Of a stretch of DNA of 45,720 nucleotides, positions 16,883 to 23,678 are shown piece by piece. A program made the position numbers and the translations under genes. This DNA is from a virus. The notes beneath the pieces were generated by a model, which was not told the DNA's origin, made no database searches, and saw nothing but the letters and a program-made list of their open reading frames with translations. The stretch spans positions 1-45,720 of IMG/VR virus record IMGVR_UViG_3300037321_000056; one strand, given 5' to 3'. Position 1 is the stretch's first letter. The number at the start of each line of letters is the position of its first letter.

Positions 16883-17081
16883 GTTGACTCTGATAGTTAG
16901 TATTAAATGTTTGCATGACTACGATCCCATTCGTATGTGGCATAAATATACGCGGATGGAGTCAAAATATCCAAATTATACTGTTATAGGTAAGACCGAT
17001 ATTGATGATATTCATAAAATACAATTGTCAAATGAAAAAATTATCAAGATAGTGTTTAAATTTGTTGCATTTATCCGATAG
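16872..17081 (+). CDS. Small hypothetical protein (69 aa)
   Basis: Overlaps the end of the glycosyltransferase-like gene by 11 bases and has no strong ribosome site. Basic, with hydrophobic ends. Part of a promoter (TTGCAT at 17065) lies in its last codons. It may be a real coupled gene or a chance ORF. Confidence 0.4.
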   Translation: MIFKLTLIVSIKCLHDYDPIRMWHKYTRMESKYPNYTVIGKTDIDDIHKIQLSNEKIIKIVFKFVAFIR

Positions 17082-17092
17082 TATGGTAATAT
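17065..17092 (+). promoter_or_regulatory. Early-type promoter TTGCAT-N16-TAATAT
   Basis: -35 TTGCAT (17065-17070) and -10 TAATAT (17087-17092), upstream of the gene at 17127 with leader ending GAGAAATATATTATG. Member of the TTGCAN promoter series in this window. Confidence 0.5.
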
Positions 17093-17126
17093 AGGTACTC
17101 ATTCAGTCACTAGCGAGAAATATATT

Positions 17127-17375
17127 ATGAGTAATTGTTATGTAGTAGCATACGGTGTTGACAATTCCCACACAACGGAATTAAAAACGTTCAAATTGTA
17201 TTCCGAAGCCATGAAAGCGTACAATGGATTAGATAGAGAAACGTATAAAGCCGCATATATAGCCAAATTGGTATACAATGCTAAAGGTTTTGTAAGTGAT
17301 AGAGTTTGTAAGCAATATTACAATGAGTTTGGTACTGATCACTTTGCTTGGTTAAAATCATTAGAATTAAGCTAA
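17127..17375 (+). CDS. Hypothetical early protein (82 aa)
   Basis: Soluble, Tyr/Lys-rich, unrecognised. It has its own promoter and the shared GAGAAATATATTATG start context, so it is probably expressed early. Ends with F-A-W-L-K-S-L-E-L. Confidence 0.65.
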   Translation: MSNCYVVAYGVDNSHTTELKTFKLYSEAMKAYNGLDRETYKAAYIAKLVYNAKGFVSDRVCKQYYNEFGTDHFAWLKSLELS

Positions 17376-17428
17376 AATATCACGTAAAGCTATTTACCCC
17401 ATCCAATTAATTAAGTGAGAAATATAAT

Positions 17429-17761
17429 ATGAGCAATACCTATGAACTTTTAAAAATATATGAATATCCAGTTCTAAGAAAATTCTACTCAGGTGACATT
17501 GAAAGCGATACGGTGGATAGTTTACAGGACTTGGCTTTATACGAAAAAAAGGAAGATGATACTTCAGCATCTGACATTTTTGATTTAATGGCTAAAGAAG
17601 ACGAATTATGTGATATATATGATGGTCTTTTTGATGCACTATCTATGACCAAAGCTGATATGATTGCGCAGATTAAATCGACACTATCTCAGTTAGAAGA
17701 TAAAAATAAAGAATTCTGCGATAAGCAAACTACCGCCGCATCATATTTACCAAAGGATTAA
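17429..17761 (+). CDS. Hypothetical acidic protein (110 aa)
   Basis: Strongly acidic and helical, with many Asp/Glu and Leu residues and a coiled-coil-like C-terminal third. Start context GTGAGAAATATAATATG. Acidic small early phage proteins are often inhibitors of host enzymes or DNA mimics, but nothing specific supports that here. Confidence 0.65.
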   Translation: MSNTYELLKIYEYPVLRKFYSGDIESDTVDSLQDLALYEKKEDDTSASDIFDLMAKEDELCDIYDGLFDALSMTKADMIAQIKSTLSQLEDKNKEFCDKQTTAASYLPKD

Positions 17762-17763
17762 TC

Positions 17764-17961
17764 ATGACTAAGGAAGAGTTTCGTGCAATTGAACGCTCGT
17801 TATCTTACAAAATATCATTAACTAAACCTAGCGGCAAGATGATGAAAGACCCAAAATTAACATTAGACGGCAAAATTAAAATTCATAGAGTGCGCGCCGA
17901 TTATATTAAAAGGCTACGCGAGCATAGGCTATCTTATTTCAACTTGGTGGAACAATTATGA
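17764..17961 (+). CDS. Hypothetical basic protein (65 aa)
   Basis: Begins 2 bases after the preceding stop and overlaps the next ATG by 4 bases. Very Lys/Arg-rich and helical. Immediately follows an acidic protein gene. Function unknown. Confidence 0.6.
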   Translation: MTKEEFRAIERSLSYKISLTKPSGKMMKDPKLTLDGKIKIHRVRADYIKRLREHRLSYFNLVEQL

Positions 17962-18392
17962 TTTATAAACCTAGTTTTGCACTTCGCAAAGCCAATAATT
18001 TTCTAAAAAAACTATCTAGTAAATATAAAATAATTGGAAATACTCACAACGTTAATTTTAACATACGTTGCAGTGAACACTTTTTAGAAAGACTTGATGA
18101 TCGGTCTATTCCAAAAGATGTATTCGAAAGTATGGTTACTAGATTAATTAAATATAATATTTGTGAAATTATTTATTTACTTGAATCTGGTGAGCATAGA
18201 ATAAATCTTTATGGTGACGGTTATTATATGATGGGTATAATTGGTAATGTCGTTAGTGACAAAAACTATAGTATATTATTATCTACCATATATTTAGAGC
18301 GAAACAAAGAAAGTAGAAACAGGGTAGTCAAAACATCAAAACTCAACCTCAAAACTAAATCAGATTTTTATGAATTAGACCTTGCAAGTTAG
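17958..18392 (+). CDS. Hypothetical protein with S-E-H-F-L-E-R-L-D-D-R segment (144 aa)
   Basis: Basic protein. The segment S-E-H-F-L-E-R-L-D-D-R-S-I-P and following beta-rich region (L-L-E-S-G-E-H-R-I-N-L-Y-G-D-G) weakly recall small RelE/BrnT-like or DUF4258 folds. I would not assign a function. Overlaps the previous gene (ATGA). The next promoter's -35 is within its last codons. Confidence 0.6.
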   Translation: MIYKPSFALRKANNFLKKLSSKYKIIGNTHNVNFNIRCSEHFLERLDDRSIPKDVFESMVTRLIKYNICEIIYLLESGEHRINLYGDGYYMMGIIGNVVSDKNYSILLSTIYLERNKESRNRVVKTSKLNLKTKSDFYELDLAS

Positions 18393-18463
18393 TTATTTTT
18401 ACCATATAATGATTTTGTTGGGTTGATTAATACCCCTTTTAATCCCCTCTTGAGGAATATATT
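18382..18463 (+). promoter_or_regulatory. Consensus-like promoter and structured leader
   Basis: TTGCAA (18382-18387), 17-bp spacer, perfect TATAAT (18405-18410). The leader has GGGT...ACCC (18420-18423 with 18432-18435) and ends TTGAGGAATATATTATG. Almost the same leader stands before the gene at 35778, so this is a repeated regulatory cassette. Confidence 0.8.
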
Positions 18464-19258
18464 ATGAACGAATCAAAAGACACTTATTATCTTGGTACTG
18501 GCGAAAAAACAATGATGTATACGCTCCGTGTGCAATGGTATGAAACCGTTGTATATGAGGGTGAAAAAGTTGTCCTAGAGCGAGATAGCTATATTCAAAA
18601 TTTGTCTATCGATTATGATAAGGCGCGCGAAAAAGCCCAAAATATGGGTTATGTAGTTAATACCCCAATGTTTGACCTTGAAGAAATTCGCCGCAATGAG
18701 GATGTGAAGCGTACACTTTATCGTTCTGAGTGTGAAGCTTATGATGAATATGACCGAATAGCCAAAGAAGCTAGTTTAATTGAGTATATTAAGTTAGGTA
18801 AATTTCCATTCGGCAAATTCCGCGCGCAATCATTCGAAGACGCTGATACTAGTTACCTAATGTATTGGTTACAGTCTAACCCAGAAGACTCAGTAACAAG
18901 ATCGCTAGTATCTATGTTGCAAGTCAAATTTCCAAAGCTAGTTGAACTTATGAATATGAAGCCCAACGGCGAGTATTATGGTTCACCAAAAACACGTTAC
19001 CAAACGCTGAAAGGCATCGTAACTACTAGATTCAAATTTATTGGCTTCTACGGTTGGGTTACTGTTATGAAGGTTATCCTTGAAACTGGCGAATTGGTAG
19101 TCTACAAGGGTTCTGGTGACGTTGTATTGCCAAGTGGTGACTATCCACAGCTTGGTAACACGATAACATTCGCGGGTACTGTTAAGGAACACACCGTATA
19201 CGAAAAAGTGAATCAAACAATGGTTCAGCGTCTTAAACTTAAAAGCATTGAGGTATAA
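18464..19258 (+). CDS. DUF3820-like domain plus OB-fold-like C-terminal region (264 aa)
   Basis: Middle segment K-L-G-K-F-P-F-G-K-F-R, then F-E-D-A-D-T-S-Y-L-M-Y-W-L-Q, has the form of the short domain (DUF3820) found alone or at the end of exonuclease-X-like proteins. The last about 90 residues (beta-rich, ...G-N-T-I-T-F-A-G-T-V-K-E-H...) look like an OB-fold found in phage proteins. A nucleic-acid role is plausible. Strong own promoter and leader indicate high early expression. Confidence 0.65.
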   Translation: MNESKDTYYLGTGEKTMMYTLRVQWYETVVYEGEKVVLERDSYIQNLSIDYDKAREKAQNMGYVVNTPMFDLEEIRRNEDVKRTLYRSECEAYDEYDRIAKEASLIEYIKLGKFPFGKFRAQSFEDADTSYLMYWLQSNPEDSVTRSLVSMLQVKFPKLVELMNMKPNGEYYGSPKTRYQTLKGIVTTRFKFIGFYGWVTVMKVILETGELVVYKGSGDVVLPSGDYPQLGNTITFAGTVKEHTVYEKVNQTMVQRLKLKSIEV

Positions 19259-19261
19259 ATT

Positions 19262-19504
19262 ATGAACAAGTCAGATGCTATAGAATTATTGAAACTTGGT
19301 AAGAAAATATCTCACCCTTTCTTTTTTGAAGATTGGGAATGGATAAGGTCGGTAAACCCATTAGTATGTGATGTATATGTTAATGAATCCGGTGGTAAAT
19401 ATACCTCTGATAGATTTTGGGGTGATAGAGATCATCCATCTTGGGAAGAGGGTTGGATCGAATTTGGTATGGGTTCTAATGATGAATACTTTAATTATAT
19501 TTAA
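19262..19504 (+). CDS. Small conserved phage protein, S-D-A-I-E-L-L-K-x-G-K-K type (80 aa)
   Basis: N-terminal A-I-E-L-L-K-L-G-K-K-I-S-H-P followed by Trp-rich acidic sequence is typical of a small protein family common in T4-like phages. It distantly recalls DUF2829/Tad2-like proteins, which sequester signalling nucleotides, but I cannot support that assignment. Directly follows the gene at 18464 and precedes the late promoter at 19512. Confidence 0.6.
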   Translation: MNKSDAIELLKLGKKISHPFFFEDWEWIRSVNPLVCDVYVNESGGKYTSDRFWGDRDHPSWEEGWIEFGMGSNDEYFNYI

Positions 19505-19511
19505 CTTCGTG

Positions 19512-19519
19512 TATAAATA
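19512..19519 (+). promoter_or_regulatory. T4-type late promoter TATAAATA
   Basis: Exact match to the T4 late promoter. Only 5 bases separate it from the ATG of the next gene, so transcription from the usual distance would start at or next to the A of the start codon, giving a leaderless or nearly leaderless mRNA. It heads the capsid-targeting-motif gene group. Confidence 0.75.
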
Positions 19520-19524
19520 TAAGT

Positions 19525-19989
19525 ATGAAAACATACAAACAATTTATATCAGAGAAAAATGACGGCACATATGTTGCCGTTAGGTTTTCTGACGAATCTA
19601 ATAAAAAACTAAAAGCGTATGCTGAATCATTGAACCTTAAACCCATTAAGGACTTTCATGCGACCATAGTATACTCACCAACTACCTTAGACGTACCTAT
19701 TGGCGATACGTCATTCAATACTACTCTTATACCTAAGTCACTAAAATATCTTGGTGAGGTCGGTAATAAGTATCGTGCATTGGCTTTAGTCGTGCATTCC
19801 GATGATCTTCAAACTAGATATGACTATTATGTTGATAAAAAGAACTTTAAAAGTCGATTTAATTCATACATACAACACATTAGTTTAGCATACCAGCCAA
19901 GTGAAGGTATAAATATAAATGAACTACCGTTACCTGACTTCGAAATAGAAGTAATTAATGAGCGCGTAGAAAAATTAAATAGTGGGTAG
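19525..19989 (+). CDS. acb1: Acb1-like 2H phosphoesterase with capsid-targeting N-terminus
   Basis: Two H-x-[TS] motifs, H45-A-T47 and H118-I-S120, define the 2H phosphoesterase fold. Size (154) and motif spacing match T4 57B/Acb1 (152 residues, His44/Thr46 and His113/Thr115), which degrades the cyclic nucleotides of CBASS anti-phage defence. The first ten residues, M-K-T-Y-K-Q-F-I-S-E, closely match the T4 internal-protein capsid-targeting sequence M-K-T-Y-Q-E-F-I-A-E, including the I-x-E gp21 cleavage site. Together with the late promoter, this suggests a packaged, injected anti-CBASS enzyme. RNA processing is an alternative for the fold. Confidence 0.82.
   Translation: MKTYKQFISEKNDGTYVAVRFSDESNKKLKAYAESLNLKPIKDFHATIVYSPTTLDVPIGDTSFNTTLIPKSLKYLGEVGNKYRALALVVHSDDLQTRYDYYVDKKNFKSRFNSYIQHISLAYQPSEGININELPLPDFEIEVINERVEKLNSG
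19908..19915 (+). promoter_or_regulatory. T4-type late promoter TATAAATA inside the acb1-like gene
   Basis: Exact match, 78 bases upstream of the start of the gene at 19993. Coding constraint could produce it by chance, but it points to the next members of the same group and is therefore likely real. Confidence 0.5.
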
Positions 19990-19992
19990 TAT

Positions 19993-20427
19993 ATGAAATC
20001 TTTTTCTGAATACGTAGAAAGTAAAATAAAAATACCCAAAGGAAATTTAGGCATTCTTAGAAAAAATATGCCACAAATTAAATCTAATCATGTTCCAGAG
20101 TTTATGAAATGGTTGAAAACATTCGGCGTTTCTATGATAACTAAAAGTGTAGCAATTAAGACACTAAAAATGACTCAAAAAGAAGTTAGTATGGATAAAA
20201 TTTTAGGTATGATAAACGATGCCCCAGAGGAATCACTTAGCAAGCCGATAATTCTATCTTCGGATAATTATATATTGGATGGACATCATAGATTCGTTGC
20301 ATTATATAACAAAAATAAAAATATTAAATTGACTGTATATCAGGTGAATGTTAAAATAGATGCCTTATTAGAGTTAGCGCATAAATTTCCAAAGGCAATA
20401 AAACAGGGCATAAATGAAAACGTTTAA
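19993..20427 (+). CDS. ParB/sulfiredoxin-fold protein with capsid-targeting-like N-terminus (144 aa)
   Basis: Begins M-K-S-F-S-E-Y-V-E-S, similar to the capsid-targeting motif of its neighbours but without a clear [LI]-x-E site. The central part has the ParB/Srx signature: K-P-I-I-L-S-S-D-N-Y-I-L-D-G-H-H-R-F-V-A-L. This fold includes DNA-binding ParB, nucleases and kinases; activity here is not predictable. It overlaps the next gene by 14 bases. Likely delivered with the phage DNA or part of the head interior. Confidence 0.78.
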   Translation: MKSFSEYVESKIKIPKGNLGILRKNMPQIKSNHVPEFMKWLKTFGVSMITKSVAIKTLKMTQKEVSMDKILGMINDAPEESLSKPIILSSDNYILDGHHRFVALYNKNKNIKLTVYQVNVKIDALLELAHKFPKAIKQGINENV

Positions 20428-20941
20428 AGAGTATTTACTAGATGAAAGTGTTGGTTTAAAGATATACGTAGATATGGATGGAGTCGTTGCCGATTTTGTT
20501 GAATATATGGAATCTGTAACTGGTGAAAAAATTGATCAGTTAACTAAAGATGATGTTGCATTTAAAAAACTTAAACAAAAATTGACGGCTGGTGACTTCT
20601 TTTCAAAATTGAAGCCAATGAAGGGATTAAAATTACTTAAAGACTTTCAGGCGGCTGGTGTCGATTATGAAATACTATCAAGTGTTGGTAAATTTAATTC
20701 TGCAAATGTTGCAAATCAAAAAAAGGCATGGCTTAAAAAACACTTGGGATTTGCCCCAAAATTTAATTACACGACATCTAGTGTGGATAAAGTTAAATAT
20801 GCTAAACCTAATACTGTCTTGATTGACGATAGAACTAAAAGTACTAGTCCCTTTAAATCTGCTGGCGGTCAAGTTATATTGCACAAGACATACGAAGATA
20901 CAAAGAAAAAGATAGACAAATTATTAAAGGATCATAACTAA
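20414..20941 (+). CDS. HAD-family phosphatase, 5'-nucleotidase-like, with capsid-targeting-like N-terminus (175 aa)
   Basis: N-terminus M-K-T-F-K-E-Y-L-L-D-E carries an L-x-E cleavage-type site at residue 11. HAD motif I follows directly as D-M-D-G-V-V-A-D-F; a later V-L-I-D-D-R-T-K-S is motif IV. This is the layout of 5'(3')-deoxyribonucleotidase-like enzymes. Candidate substrates are nucleotides or phosphorylated ends. Its stop overlaps the ATG of the next gene. Confidence 0.8.
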   Translation: MKTFKEYLLDESVGLKIYVDMDGVVADFVEYMESVTGEKIDQLTKDDVAFKKLKQKLTAGDFFSKLKPMKGLKLLKDFQAAGVDYEILSSVGKFNSANVANQKKAWLKKHLGFAPKFNYTTSSVDKVKYAKPNTVLIDDRTKSTSPFKSAGGQVILHKTYEDTKKKIDKLLKDHN

Positions 20942-21924
20942 TGAAAGAGTTCAACCAATTTATTTGCGAAATGAATATACTGCAAGAAAAGCTGATAACG
21001 TTCGGAAAAAAAGCATATCCTAAATTCGGTAATGTCGTTATTCTAGCTGGCGGTGCTGGTAGTGGAAAGGGCTTTACTGCTGAACACTTAATGGGTATTG
21101 AAGGTAGAACTTTTGACGTAGATGCTGTTAAGAAACTGGTTCAGGCATCTGTATTGGTCGCCAAAGCGATTAAAGCTGAATTTGGTGTAGATGTTAAAAC
21201 CCTATCACTTAAAAATCCAGATAATGTTTCTAAGTTGCATGCACTATTAAAGAGTACTCGATTCTTAGATGGTAATCAAAAAGCATTTTTTAGTAATTTA
21301 GAAAATATCCCATTATTAGCCGACAAGGGTGCTGGTGGAACTAAGGGTGCTGAAGGTAGAAAGCCTAATATGATATTTGATGTAACTTTAAAGGATATAG
21401 ATAAGTTAAAGACTATATCTAAGTCAGTTATGGATCTAGGATATGCCAAAGAAAATATTCACATTGTTTGGGTTTTAAATGACATAGAAATGGCAAAAAC
21501 GCAAAATCAAAAACGTGATAGAGTAGTACCAGCCGATATATTACTAGATACCCATATTGGAGCTAATCAAACATTTAAAGATTTAATTAGTCGTAGTTCA
21601 AATTTGAGATCTTACATGGATGGTGATGTATGGATTAGTTTCAATAAATTTAAAGTTGACTCAACTCTAATAAATGCCCAAAGTAAGGAAGATTCTGTAA
21701 TGTGGAAGGGTGCAGAACGCCTAATAACTAAAGTTGGTGATGATGAACGTGTACAATCAAATGTGTTTAAAACTAAAACTAGTGGTAATGGTATGTTTAT
21801 TCCTCAGTCGTTTTTTGTTAAAGTAAAAGAACAAGGTAAATCGACTAGAGGTAAGCGAGATATTTCAAGGGCATCAATTCGAAAAATTAAAGAATATGTT
21901 CCAAATCCTGAAGCTTGGGATTAA
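20941..21924 (+). CDS. Zeta-toxin-like P-loop kinase with capsid-targeting-like N-terminus (327 aa)
   Basis: Starts M-K-E-F-N-Q-F-I-C-E-M-N-I-L-Q-E, with two possible gp21 sites (I-C-E and L-Q-E). Then a P-loop, L-A-G-G-A-G-S-G-K-G-F (about residues 35-45), and later R-D-R-V-V-P-A-D, typical of zeta-toxin-type kinases, which phosphorylate UDP-activated sugars or other small molecules. The C-terminal third, with S-G-N-G-M-F-I-P-Q-S-F, is unassigned. If injected it would act on the host immediately after infection. No epsilon-like antitoxin is obvious next to it. Confidence 0.75.
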   Translation: MKEFNQFICEMNILQEKLITFGKKAYPKFGNVVILAGGAGSGKGFTAEHLMGIEGRTFDVDAVKKLVQASVLVAKAIKAEFGVDVKTLSLKNPDNVSKLHALLKSTRFLDGNQKAFFSNLENIPLLADKGAGGTKGAEGRKPNMIFDVTLKDIDKLKTISKSVMDLGYAKENIHIVWVLNDIEMAKTQNQKRDRVVPADILLDTHIGANQTFKDLISRSSNLRSYMDGDVWISFNKFKVDSTLINAQSKEDSVMWKGAERLITKVGDDERVQSNVFKTKTSGNGMFIPQSFFVKVKEQGKSTRGKRDISRASIRKIKEYVPNPEAWD

Positions 21925-21936
21925 TAGGAGAAATTT

Positions 21937-22146
21937 ATGTTATCAAATGTTAATAATAAAACAGATTATCAAGTTTTTCAAATGTTTAAAAACTTGTATG
22001 AAACTTATATGAGTGCCAGTGAAAATGACCGAAGGGTATTTCATGATAATGATATGGAAGTAATTCTTGAAAGATTGGGTAATGTTGATTATTTGGGTAA
22101 TAGATTTACCCTAGTTAATGAATCTATAGTTGTAACTAAACTATGA
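21937..22146 (+). CDS. Hypothetical protein (69 aa)
   Basis: Acidic helical small protein with AGGAG ribosome site; its stop overlaps the next ATG (ATGA). No capsid-targeting motif. Position after the zeta-like gene would suit a regulator or antitoxin, but I have no sequence evidence for that. Confidence 0.6.
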   Translation: MLSNVNNKTDYQVFQMFKNLYETYMSASENDRRVFHDNDMEVILERLGNVDYLGNRFTLVNESIVVTKL

Positions 22147-22556
22147 TTGCTGGCGATTCTGGTGGCGATCCAAACGCAATTGCATCTGGCACTAACTCTG
22201 GGTCTGTGGTACTTGTACCGGACGGTCTTAAAAAGAAAAAACGTAAACCTATAAAAACCTTTAAAGAATTTAAAAACTCTAATATAGTTGAGCGTTGGAA
22301 TCCATTTTCGGATTTAGATAACTACAAATTATCAAAGTTTTTTATGGGTACTGGTAAATCTAAAGATGCTGTCAATTTATTCGACAAAATGACCCAACGA
22401 TATCGCGCCGGAAAATGGGAATTTAGTAAAACCCCATTACAAACACTCGCGGATATTACGGATATTAAGATTAAACTTCTGATATTCGATCTAAAGGCGG
22501 CTGGCTACTCTGACAAGCAAATAAATATCGGCAAAGACAAAGTAAAATTTAATTAA
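22143..22556 (+). CDS. Basic protein with Gly/Ser-rich N-terminus and internal capsid-targeting-like motif (137 aa)
   Basis: Residues 1-28 are low-complexity Gly/Ser/Asp; then K-K-K-K-R-K and I-K-T-F-K-E-F-K-N-S-N-I-V-E, an internal version of the motif seen at the N-termini of the neighbours, with an I-x-E site. The C-terminal half is helical and basic. It resembles a head-interior or prohead core type of protein in composition. Function unknown. Confidence 0.65.
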   Translation: MIAGDSGGDPNAIASGTNSGSVVLVPDGLKKKKRKPIKTFKEFKNSNIVERWNPFSDLDNYKLSKFFMGTGKSKDAVNLFDKMTQRYRAGKWEFSKTPLQTLADITDIKIKLLIFDLKAAGYSDKQINIGKDKVKFN

Positions 22557-22574
22557 ATAAAAGGAAAAGTAAAT

Positions 22575-23318
22575 ATGTTAAGTTTAATTGAATATATAGT
22601 AGATGGTGATTTTGATGATTTAATCCATGAACACGAATTTATGGAGTTTTTCGATAAATATTATATGGAATTCAATCTTGAAGAATCGAAACCCAGTGTT
22701 AAATTCACTAGTCAACCTTGGGATGATGAAGGTGATTTAGATGATATCTATGCCCAAATATTAAAGCACGTTGATGCTAATAAAGCAGAATTCCTAAGAA
22801 AAGCGAAATTTGTTGCAAGAAAGGCAAGAAATGCTAAAGTGTATGTTGGTGAGTTTAACGTAAAGTCATTAAAATCTTTCAAAGATAAAGTCAGTAATCG
22901 CGATAAGAAAGCAAGTCAATTAACTGATGTTATGCGAACTTCTATTTCGGTTGAATCGGCAGAAGATGTTGAAGCTGTATCCAAAATGATATTAAAGACC
23001 TTTGTTGTGGTTAATAAGAAAGGTGGATTAGTTGACGCAAAAACTAAGGGTAAAGATAAGGACTTTGGCTATTATGGGGCTAATCACTTTTTGGTTAATA
23101 TGAATGGATTGGTTTCTGAGATTATCGTAATGACCAAAAGATTATCTTCTATGAAAGATGAAGCCCATAAGTTCTACGATGAACATCGTGATGCTGTAGA
23201 CTATGCCAAGAAACATGGTACTGAGCTTACGCCAGATGTATTAAAGGATATGGATCGCTCTAAGAGAATGTTTGCACAGGGTAATAGATCAAACAAATTC
23301 TATAATCGTGGTAAATAA
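22575..23318 (+). CDS. RelA/SpoT-like nucleotidyltransferase domain protein (247 aa)
   Basis: The central domain has the order of conserved elements of (p)ppGpp synthetases: K-S-L-K-S-F (97-102), D118-x-x-R121 in L-T-D-V-M-R, G-Y-Y-G-A-N-H (165-171), E-I-I-V-M-T (182-187) and H198 in D-E-A-H-K-F. Related small proteins either make alarmones or, as toxSAS toxins, pyrophosphorylate tRNA or make (p)ppApp. The N-terminus, M-L-S-L-I-E-Y-I, is a weak variant of the capsid-targeting motif. Lys/Arg-rich. An HD hydrolase is encoded 360 bases downstream. Activity is inferred from motifs only. Confidence 0.68.
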   Translation: MLSLIEYIVDGDFDDLIHEHEFMEFFDKYYMEFNLEESKPSVKFTSQPWDDEGDLDDIYAQILKHVDANKAEFLRKAKFVARKARNAKVYVGEFNVKSLKSFKDKVSNRDKKASQLTDVMRTSISVESAEDVEAVSKMILKTFVVVNKKGGLVDAKTKGKDKDFGYYGANHFLVNMNGLVSEIIVMTKRLSSMKDEAHKFYDEHRDAVDYAKKHGTELTPDVLKDMDRSKRMFAQGNRSNKFYNRGK

Positions 23319-23321
23319 CAC

Positions 23322-23366
23322 TTGCAATGAAGCCACAATCAATATATACTGTTGTTTGTGGTTTTT
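23322..23366 (+). promoter_or_regulatory. Promoter/terminator unit (PeSL-like)
   Basis: TTGCAA (23322-23327), 17-bp spacer, TATACT (23345-23350). The -10 lies in the loop of a stem formed by 23330-23338 and 23356-23364 (one G-T pair), which ends in a T-run. It terminates the preceding late group and starts the genes at 23388 and 23679. Confidence 0.75.
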
Positions 23367-23387
23367 AGTTTATGAGGAATATGTGAA

Positions 23388-23642
23388 ATGAAAAAAATAA
23401 TTTATGCTATCAGTTGGGATGATTATCAGTTGGGATATGGTGCAACGCCGTCTCACTACTCAATTCACTTAACCAAAAAAGATAGAGAAATCTACTTCGA
23501 TAAAACTATTATGGAAGGTGATAAATCCAATTCAACCGATCCAACTGGATTCTTCACACTCTACGCTACCGATGCCCCTAAAAAATTATTAAGTCGATTA
23601 TATTACGAAAAAACACTTGAAGTTGACTACAAATTTTGGTAA
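23388..23642 (+). CDS. Hypothetical early protein (84 aa)
   Basis: Tyr/Lys-rich soluble protein, unrecognised. Own promoter/stem-loop upstream and GAGGAATATGTGAAATG start context. Confidence 0.65.
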   Translation: MKKIIYAISWDDYQLGYGATPSHYSIHLTKKDREIYFDKTIMEGDKSNSTDPTGFFTLYATDAPKKLLSRLYYEKTLEVDYKFW

Positions 23643-23678
23643 AATGGTGTCTGTTGTTATTGAGAGAGGTTTTTAGTT

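Noticed and set aside
16924-16960. CATAAATA as a late promoter
   Set aside because: One mismatch, within a doubtful ORF, with no late-type gene just downstream.
19262-19504. Assigning the 80-residue protein as a Tad2 (DUF2829) anti-Thoeris protein
   Set aside because: Only the short A-I-E-L-L-K-x-G-K-K start is similar; the rest does not support the assignment.
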